Assembly (NCBI GenBank): GCA_964458555.1
Contig: CAYWJH010000037.1
Coordinates: 1-28,292, forward strand
Reading direction: 5' to 3'
DNA: 28,292 nt
Source of the DNA: SLST01 sp964458555
GTDB lineage: Bacteria; Spirochaetota; Spirochaetia; DSM-27196; SLST01
Below the pieces are notes generated by a model. It saw nothing but the letters and a program-made list of their open reading frames with translations, had not been told where the DNA came from and did no database searches. Made by a program: the position numbers and the translations under genes. Below, piece by piece: positions 20,976-28,292 of this stretch; position 1 is the first letter of the stretch; each line of letters starts with the position of its first letter.

Positions 20976-23900
20976 ATGACGAGCGCGCGACGATCCTACA
21001 GAATCCTCCTCGCCTTCGCCTGTATCCTGTTTGCCGGAACCGCGTACGGAGCCGAACGAACGTGGTCTGGCAACGCGGACCCCGACGATGCCTGGGGGAG
21101 CGACCAGAACTGGCTGCCGTATGACCTCACCATTCCGTCGGACGGCGACGACATTATCCTCGCGTTCGACATCAACCAACCCGTCATCAACAATCCGCTG
21201 CCCGCCGGACAGAACGATTTCAACAGTTTGATCGTACGATCCGGCCTGACGCTCGACATGAACAACAACACGTTCAGTATCAGCGACTTCGGCACGGTTC
21301 CCGGGTCGGGTGAATTGGGTGCCGGAGGCGTTCGGGTCGAAGACGCAGCTTCCATCACCAGCGGCTCGACCGTCACGATAAACATAGCCGGTGACTTCAC
21401 CGTTGCCACCGGCGGGACGTTTGCGCTTGACCCGAACGTCGTACTGGCTGTGGCGGGCAATGTCGTTCTCGAAGCCGGCGCGACGCTTGACGTGAACGGC
21501 GTGACGGACGGCATCACGGTCGCGGGTGACCTGACGTTGCAGGATGGTGCTGCGATCGCGAACTCGGGCGGTGCCGCGACCTTGACCGTAGGTACGGACC
21601 TTTTCCTGGGCGCCGGGGGCGCCGTCACCGTCGCCGCCGACGTCGGGTTGAGCGTCGGCGGAATCACCACGATCAACGTTGGAACCGGCAACGACCTGAG
21701 CCTCACGAACGCGGCCAACGATTTTGACGACACGAACGGGACTGGCGGCTTCACCGTGAACAGCGTCAACAACCTCACCATCGTGGACACGAACGGTACT
21801 CGGTTCAATGCAAGCACGATCAGCGGGAACCTGGACGTAGACACGAGCGGCGCGGCCTTCAACGACTCGGGGCCCATCGACGTCATAACCGGCACTGCGA
21901 CGTTCGACGTGGGAAGCATCCTCCTCAACGAGACGGGTAGCCAGTTCAACCAGCTCCACCTCACCGCAACCGGGTCGGCCGATATCCAGGAGGCAGACGG
22001 GACGGATATCCTCTTCGCGAACGTGGGCTCGCTGCGGATCGACAGCGGCGGGGATATCGTCGACTTCGGGGCGATCACGGTCGGCACGCTCGCGGAGCTG
22101 ATCGCGGACGGCGGCGCGGGCAACATCACGATCAACAACAGCGCGGACTTCGGGTCGATCGACGTGACCGGCAACACGGTAGCGGTGACGGAGACGAACG
22201 CCACCGACATCGCCGGAGCGAGCGTGGGGAACACGCTCTCGGTCACCAGCGGCGGAGCGATCACGGACACCGGAGCGATCAGCGTGACGGGGCAGGCGAC
22301 GATGACGGCGGACGGTGGTGCGGCTGACATCACGATCGACAACAGCGCGGACTTCGGGTCGATCGACGTGACCGGCAACACGGTAGCGGTGACNNNNNNN
22401 NNNNNNNNNNNNNNNNNNNNNNNNNNNNNNNNNNNNNNNNNNNNNNNNNNNNNNNNNNNNNNNNNNNNNNNNNNNNNNNNNNNNNNNNNNNNNAGACGAA
22501 CGCCACCGACATCGCCGGAGCGAGCGTGGGGAACACGCTCTCGGTCACGAGCGGGGGAGCGATCACCGACAGCGGAGCGATCAGCGTGAGCGGGCAGGCG
22601 ACGTTGACGGCGGACGGTGGTGCGGCTGACATCACGATCAATAACAGCGCGGACTTCGGGAGCGTGAGCCTGATCGGCGGCACGGTGACGGTGGACGAGT
22701 CGAGCGCGATGGAGGTGGCCGGGGCGACGACCGGAGCGCTGTCGCTGACGGCGAACGGGCCGATCACGCAGACCGGAGACATCGACACGACCGGAGGCGG
22801 GATTACGCTCGCGGCTGGAGCGGGGAACGACATCACGCTAGGCCGGGTGAACAACACGTTCGACGGGGACGTGGTGATCACGAGCGGGAACACCGTTGAG
22901 CTCGAGGAGGACGGGCCGCTGCAGTTCGGCGCGTCGACGGTGAGCGGGAACCTGGACGTGACCGCCGACGGGGGAGCGGATCCGAGCACGGCGATCAGCC
23001 AGAGCGCGGCGATCACGGTGCTCGGGGATACGACGTTCCGGGTGAAGAACACGGCGAACCAGGACGTGCTGATGGGCACGCTGGGGAACGACTTTGGCGG
23101 GTCGGTGAGTCTTGCAGCGGCGAGTGGCAGCGTGCGTGACTTCTCGATTCGCAACGTGAACTCGGGGGCGACGGTCGGTACGATCACGACGACGGTGGGG
23201 CGCGACCTGTACATCGAGTTCGACAACGCGGGGATCGAGCTGACTGCGATGACGGTGAACGGCGATCTGACGGCGATAGCCGGAGGGGGGGCGATCACCG
23301 ACAGCGGCGACATTACGGTGACGAACCAGGCGACGTTCACCGCCGGGGGCGGGACGCCGACGATCACGCTCGGCGACGCGTCGACGGCGGACTTCGGGAC
23401 GATCGACGTGACCGGGAGCACGGTATCGGTGAACGATGACAGCGCCACCGACATCGCGGGGGCGAGCGTGAGCGATACGCTCTCGGTGACCAGCGGCGGG
23501 GCGATAAGCGACAGCGGCGACATTACGGTGACGAACCAGGCGACGTTCACCGCCGGGGGCGGGNNNNNNNNNNNNNNNNNNNNNNNNNNNNNNNNNNNNN
23601 NNNNNNNNNNNNNNNNNNNNNNNNNNNNNNNNNNNNNNNNNNNNNNNNNNNNNNNNNNNNNNNACGCCGACGATCACGCTCGGCGACGCGTCGACGGCGG
23701 ACTTTGGGTCGATTGACGTGACCGGGAGCACGGTGTCGGTGAACGATGACAGCGCCACCGACATCGCCGGAGCGAGCGTGGGCGACTTGACGGTCTCGAG
23801 CGCCGGCGGCATTGTCGACTCGGGGGCGGTGTCGGTGACGAACTCGGCGAGTTTCTCTGCTACCGCCGCCGGCAACATCGACCTGGGCACGACGACCGTA

Positions 23901-26900
23901 GGCACGACAATCGACCTCGCAACCACGAGCGGCAACGCGACGATCTCGTCCGGGGGCGGGTGGAACCTCGCGGATCCTGTCATAAACGGGTACCTGAGCA
24001 TCACCGCAGGCGGCGCTGTGGGACAGGCCGGACCCCTCCAGGCGGTCTCGCTGCTGCTCCGCGGCACGGGCGACTACAATCTTATCGACCCGGGCAACAA
24101 CGCGACCACCTTCGCCTCCGATGCGTCCGGCAGCGTCCAGTACCTGGACAGCACCGGCCTTACCATATCGTCCGTGAACGGCGTCGACGGCGTAGCGACG
24201 TCTGGTGCCGATTTCACTTTAGAGACCGGCGACACGCTCGCGATCAACCAGCCCATCGTCTCCGGAACCGGCAACGTAGACCTGGCCGCCGGAGACACGA
24301 TCAGCCAGGCGGCCACCGGTACGCTCAACGTGGGCGGGACGACCGATTTTACGCTCACCGCCGCAGGAGACGTCGACATCGACACGGTCGCGAACACCTT
24401 TGAAGGAGACGTTACCTTCGCCGACAACGGCAACATCACGAATCTGTACGCGTGGAAGGGTGCCGGCGCCGCGCCGTACCCGGTAATCCCGGCCGGTCTG
24501 ATCAATCTGATCATTATCTGGGACGGCGTGGACCCGGATGTGGGCAACATCGACGTCTCCGGAACGCTCATCTTGAGGACCGACGGGACGATGACTCAGA
24601 GCGGGTACATCCGCGCCGATAACCTCCTCCTGCGGGGCACCGGAAACTACGAGCTCACCAACGCCTTAAACGACGTGCGCGTGCAGATGGCCTCGGACGC
24701 TGACGGCTACGTCAACTTCGTCGACCAGGACGACCTCACGGTCGGAACGGTCCTGGGAGTGGACGGCATGACGAGCCTGGACTCCAATCTCAGACTCGCT
24801 CCGTTGGATACGCTCACCATAAACGGCCCGATCGACGTGATCGACGTGGGAACCGCGGATGTCGAGCTCGACGCCGGCGGGGCGGTTACGCAGGGTGCCG
24901 GCGACACGATCACCGCCGGTGGACTCGAGCTCCTCGGTACCGGTCCGTACACGCTCGAAGAGAACAACGACGTGGACACGCTCGCCGTGGACACCGACAA
25001 CGCCCTATCGTTCGTGGACGCCGACGATCTGGCGATCGGCTTGGTCACCACGTTCGCCGGCGTGACGACCGGCCTCGACACGAACAGTACCGAGGCGGTT
25101 ATCCAGACCGGCGGCACGCTCACGATCGACGACGACGTGAACGTGGGCGCGGCGAATCTGGAGCTCAATACCGCCGATGCGACGACGCAGGTGGCCGGCG
25201 ACACGGTCACCGCCGGAGGGCTGCGGCTCGTCGGTACCGGCCCGTACACGCTCGACGACGGCGGTAACGACGTGGACATCATCGCGGCAGATGTCGATGA
25301 GCCCATCTCGTTCCGGGACGCCAACGACGTTGCCGTGGGGACGATCACGACTTCGAAGGGCATGACGACGGGGATCACGACTACCGACGATGACACGATC
25401 ATCCGCACCGGGACGACGCTCTCCATCGACGACGACGTGAGCCTGGGTACCGGGGACCTGGAGCTGAACACGGGGGCCGGGACGACGCAGGTGGCCGGTG
25501 ACACGATCGCCGCCGGGGGACTGAAGCTGCTCGGTGCTGGTCCGTACACGCTCGATGACGGCGGGAACGACGTGGACCGCATCGCCGCAAATACCGGCGA
25601 TGCGATCACCTATGCCGACACCGACGACCTCATTGTGGGCTCGGTGACCACAGCGAGCGGCACGACGACCGGAATCACGACCACCGATGGCGACCTGACG
25701 CTGCAGACGGGAACGGGGCTTACGATCAGCGAGACGATCGACGTGATAGACACCGGAAGCGCAAACGTGACGCTGAACGCCGGGGGCGCGACGAGCCAGA
25801 CGGCGACGATCACGGCGACGGGTCTGCAGCTGCTCGGTACTGGTGACTACGCGCTCGGCCTGGGTGGGAACGACGTGGATACCCTCGCCGGCGACGTGAC
25901 GAACGCGCTTGCCTTCAACGACACCGATGGCTACACGATCGGAAGCGTCGAGGCGACGAGCGGCGTCACCACCACCGCGGACGGGACTGCGCCCATAGAC
26001 CTCGCGACGGCTTCCGGCGACATCACCATGACGCAGTCGATCGGCTCGACGAACAGCGCGATCACCGTGACGGTGCCGAGCGGTGGCGAGCTGGAGCTGG
26101 ATGCGGGCGTTGCGATCGATTCGGCTCCCGGTGCCGTCGGCGCGAACGTGACGATCAACGCGGATATCGGCGACCTGGGCAACAATACGCTGACCGTCGA
26201 TGCCGGCACCGGGACCGCTGAGTTCGGAGGCGCGATCGGCCTCGTCGGCTCGCCGAACACCCCGCCGGAAGACATTGACGTGAACGCCGCGCGCGTGCTC
26301 TTCAGCGGCGCCGCAACCGGCGGCACTGACGACATCCGGGTCGGCAACGAGCTGGACATCACGGGAGCGGTCAACGGCGTGGTGATGACGCTCGACAACG
26401 ACGGTACGATGGTCGCCGGTGGCGGGGGCTTCGACTGGCCGTGGAACCTCTACCTGGACCTCACCCCCGCGGCCGAGATCACGCTTTTGACCGATCTCAC
26501 GGTGGCAGGACACCTGGTCTTCTTCAACGGGACGTTCAACCTGGCGGACCGCACGATCACGATTGGCGACAACGCGCCTGCCGGTACGACCGTCGACGAC
26601 CTCGTGATCTTCGGCTCCGCCTACAGCCCGGACGACCTCGACTGGAGCGGTGGCGATACGCGGTTTGGCTATCCCGACTTCGCCGACTGGGTATACGCCG
26701 ACCCAGGATCGTACGACGTAACCTTCACCGACCTTGACTCGACCGTCTTTGACCTCACGAACGGCGACGACTTCTACCTCAACGGCGCAGACATGAACGT
26801 CGTCTCGCTCGGAAATCGGTGGACGCTGAACCTTCCCAGCCAGGCCGCCGTTTCACCGACCTACGCGGACGGAGCAGACGGCGCCCCCATCACCGCTATG

Positions 26901-28292
26901 GGACACCCGTACGCCGTCGCCTTCAACGCCACGGTCGACAATAGTGACGCAGTCGGCGGGTATGTCGCTGCTGCCGAACCGGCGGGCGTGTGGGACTTCA
27001 ACAACACGAGCGACGGCACCGGCAACGTGAACGCGTTATGGGACTTCACAGCCCCGGTCATCACGAGCGCGGAAACCGTCTACGACGACGTCGTCCGCGT
27101 GACTTTCAGCGAGGATCTCGAGAACGCGAACGACGAGATCAACACGAGCATCGCGCTCAACCACCTGCAACTCGACGCCAATACGATTGCCTACGGTCCG
27201 TCGGCGCTGCTCGCGTGGGGCGCCTCCTACGACGCCGACGGCGACGACCTCTACCCGCTCGACCTGCAGAACGTCGATACGCCCACCGACATAGGCGCGA
27301 GCCAGTCGATCTATCTGAACTCGCCGTCGACGTGGACGACCGACGCGACCGGGGCAGGGGTCGGCGCCGCGACCAGCACCGACCAGCAGGGCAGGCAGCT
27401 CGGCACGGCTCCCAACCCGCCCGCCGTCGTCCCTGACATCACGATGCCCAAGGGGCTCTTCCACGACGGCCTGAGCCGCAATTTCGCCGCGAACTACGGG
27501 CGCGACGGGATCGCGGCGTTCGAGCCAAGCGATGAAACGCGGCCCGTGCTCATCAGCGTCGAGGCCGGCCGGCGCGATCACGACGAAACCGAGACCGCCC
27601 GCGACGGCTACGACCCCTTCGACGGGCACAACTACTTCCTCCTGCGCTACTCCGAGGCGGTCGACCTGGACGGTTCCGGATCGAGCACGCTGCTCGACGA
27701 CGCGACCGAGGCATTGGGCGACGAGAACGCCGCGCGTCGCGCCGACGACACGATCGCTGCCGGCGACATTGGCGGCTATGTCAACGGCACCGGCACCGTG
27801 AACGTCACCGGCTACTTCGAGTATCCGGGCACGCTGACCGGCGGCTCCATCGACGCGGACGTGGCTACGTCCGCAGTCGTACGGAAGGCCGCCGACGACG
27901 GCGGTGAGGCCATGAACGTCTACGGCGACCACGGCCTCGCGATCGTCCTCAAGGGCATGAGTCAGATCACCGGTACGCACCGCGAGTGGCTCGGGTACAT
28001 CGACACGGCGACCGACCCGGTGGGCCAGACGATCACCGTACCGTCCCAACCGGCGCGGCTGCCCACCGAGGACTTTACCTTTAACCCGCTCTTGGATCAG
28101 GACGACCCGAGGTACGGCACGCCCGCGGTGATCGTTCCCACGATCGCCGCGCTGGGGACCGACTGGGACGTCGACCCGCCGGACGTCGCGATGTTCCGCC
28201 CGAACGGTCTCGACAGCGACTACGAGGAGATCGTCACGCTCGAGACCGGCGGGGCGGCCGCCCTCCTCCACCGGGGGGAGGGGCACGGCCCC
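20976..28292 (+). CDS. Giant secreted beta-solenoid (filamentous-haemagglutinin-like) protein, 3' end outside window
   Basis: One reading frame from ATG 20976 to the window end, allowing for two 100-N gaps; more than 2,400 residues. The signal peptide (RILLAFACILFAGTAYGAE) is followed by AERTWSGNADPDDAWGSDQN-type sequence, as in autotransporter-like strand repeats. Residues from about 60 on are short beta-strand turns rich in G, T, D, N, S, A and V (GAITDTGAISVTG, ADFGSIDVTGNTVAV), the pattern of a right-handed beta-helix like filamentous haemagglutinin. Repeat blocks lie at 22137-22642, 23299-23704 and 24912-26110. After about 26400 repeats give way to other domains, including APVITSAETVYDDVVRVTFSED (near 27050), which resembles an SbsA/Ig-like domain, and an acidic non-repetitive region to the edge. 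Frame continuity across the gaps is supported because the flanks fit missing lengths of 2 and 0 bases. Probably a surface-exposed or released adhesin or matrix protein; no secretion partner is in the window. Confidence 0.85.
22137..22642 (+). repeat. 204-base in-frame tandem repeat (68 residues), interrupted by an N gap
   Basis: Unit 1 is 22137-22340. Unit 2 starts at 22341, is cut by the gap at 22394, and resumes at 22494-22642; with two missing bases (GG) it is exactly 204 long. A more diverged unit precedes (about 21990-22136) and another follows from 22643. Bases 22135-22189 recur exactly at 22339-22393, and 22192-22246 exactly at 22494-22548, 55 bases each. Confidence 0.9.
22394..22493. 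other. Assembly gap (100 N) inside the 204-base repeat
   Basis: The sequence before and after the gap continues the repeat unit with only GG missing (compare GTGAC-GG-AGACG at 22185-22196). The true missing length is therefore probably 2 bases, or 2 plus a multiple of 204. Confidence 0.95.
23299..23704 (+). repeat. 210-base in-frame repeat (70 residues), interrupted by an N gap
   Basis: Bases 23299-23353 recur exactly at 23509-23563, a shift of 210. The 41 bases after the gap (23664-23704) equal 23354-23394. It encodes ADFGTIDVTGSTVSVNDDSA-type solenoid turns related to the 204-base unit. Confidence 0.88.
23564..23663. other. Assembly gap (100 N) inside the 210-base repeat
   Basis: Compared with the intact unit at 23299-23394, the flanks abut exactly, so the missing length is probably 0 or a multiple of 210. 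Both keep the reading frame. Confidence 0.95.
24912..26110 (+). repeat. Imperfect repeat of 297-303 bases (99-101 residues), four units
   Basis: Units begin at 24912, 25209, 25509 and 25812. Each opens with a form of AGGLELLGTGPYTL, followed by a DVDTLA stretch, then (V)GTVTT...GVTTG and TLTIDDDV. Looser relatives of the opening motif occur near 24050 (LLLRGTGDYNL) and 24630 (LLLRGTGNYEL). The unit end of the last copy is approximate. Confidence 0.8.

Noticed and set aside
22137..23763. CRISPR array
   Set aside because: The repeats are 204 and 210 bases, in frame and protein-coding; there are no short repeats with unique spacers.
22330..26513. Several long minus-strand frames opposite the solenoid gene
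   Set aside because: They mirror the repeats of the sense protein (P, S, V, T rich) and have no start signals; the plus-strand frame has a signal peptide and recognisable solenoid pattern.

Overview
The window is high-GC, gene-dense bacterial DNA. It most resembles a free-living spirochaete (Spirochaetota), though this is an inference. The support is a tandem DUF4230 pair, an LruC-domain lipoprotein, relaxed lipoboxes such as VSGC, and a very large secreted beta-solenoid protein. No rRNA, tRNA, transposase, integrase or CRISPR array was seen. Three runs of exactly 100 N (11355-11454, 22394-22493, 23564-23663) mark it as a scaffolded draft assembly.

Layout. 1-461: a possible C-terminal end of an unknown gene, a minus-strand intrinsic terminator and about 360 bases without a convincing gene. 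462-3770 (minus): a CNNM/CorC-type membrane protein, a thioredoxin and two tandem DUF4230 proteins. 3911-9973 (plus): a secreted protein of unknown function overlapping an ArgA-type N-acetylglutamate synthase, then HtpG and a membrane histidine kinase. 9999-12848 (minus): nitroreductase, nucleotidyltransferase, the end of a DUF2892 membrane protein cut by a gap, an outer-membrane-like beta-barrel and a Uma2-family protein. 12941-16007: an AEC transporter (plus) meets a HAD phosphatase (minus) tail to tail; the HAD gene follows aroA. 16017-28292 (plus): an envelope block with a transglutaminase-like protein, an LruC lipoprotein carrying seven propeller-like repeats, a second lipoprotein made only of such repeats, and a repeat-rich beta-solenoid protein of more than 2,400 residues that runs off the window.

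The strongest general signal is promoter architecture. At least seven genes (first DUF4230 gene, histidine kinase, nitroreductase, nucleotidyltransferase, Uma2, AEC transporter, aroA) have a -10 hexamer ending 6-7 bases before the ATG or GTG, so transcription should begin at or within a base of the start codon, giving leaderless mRNAs. Other genes (thioredoxin, htpG, beta-barrel, both lipoproteins) have a short leader with a clear Shine-Dalgarno sequence. This lets several start codons be chosen from the sequence.

The most interesting protein system is the envelope block 17308-28292: two lipoproteins sharing a seven-repeat propeller-like module beside a giant secreted solenoid. The two gaps in the solenoid gene sit at the edges of exact 96-112 base internal repeats and look like assembly artefacts, not true breaks in the gene.
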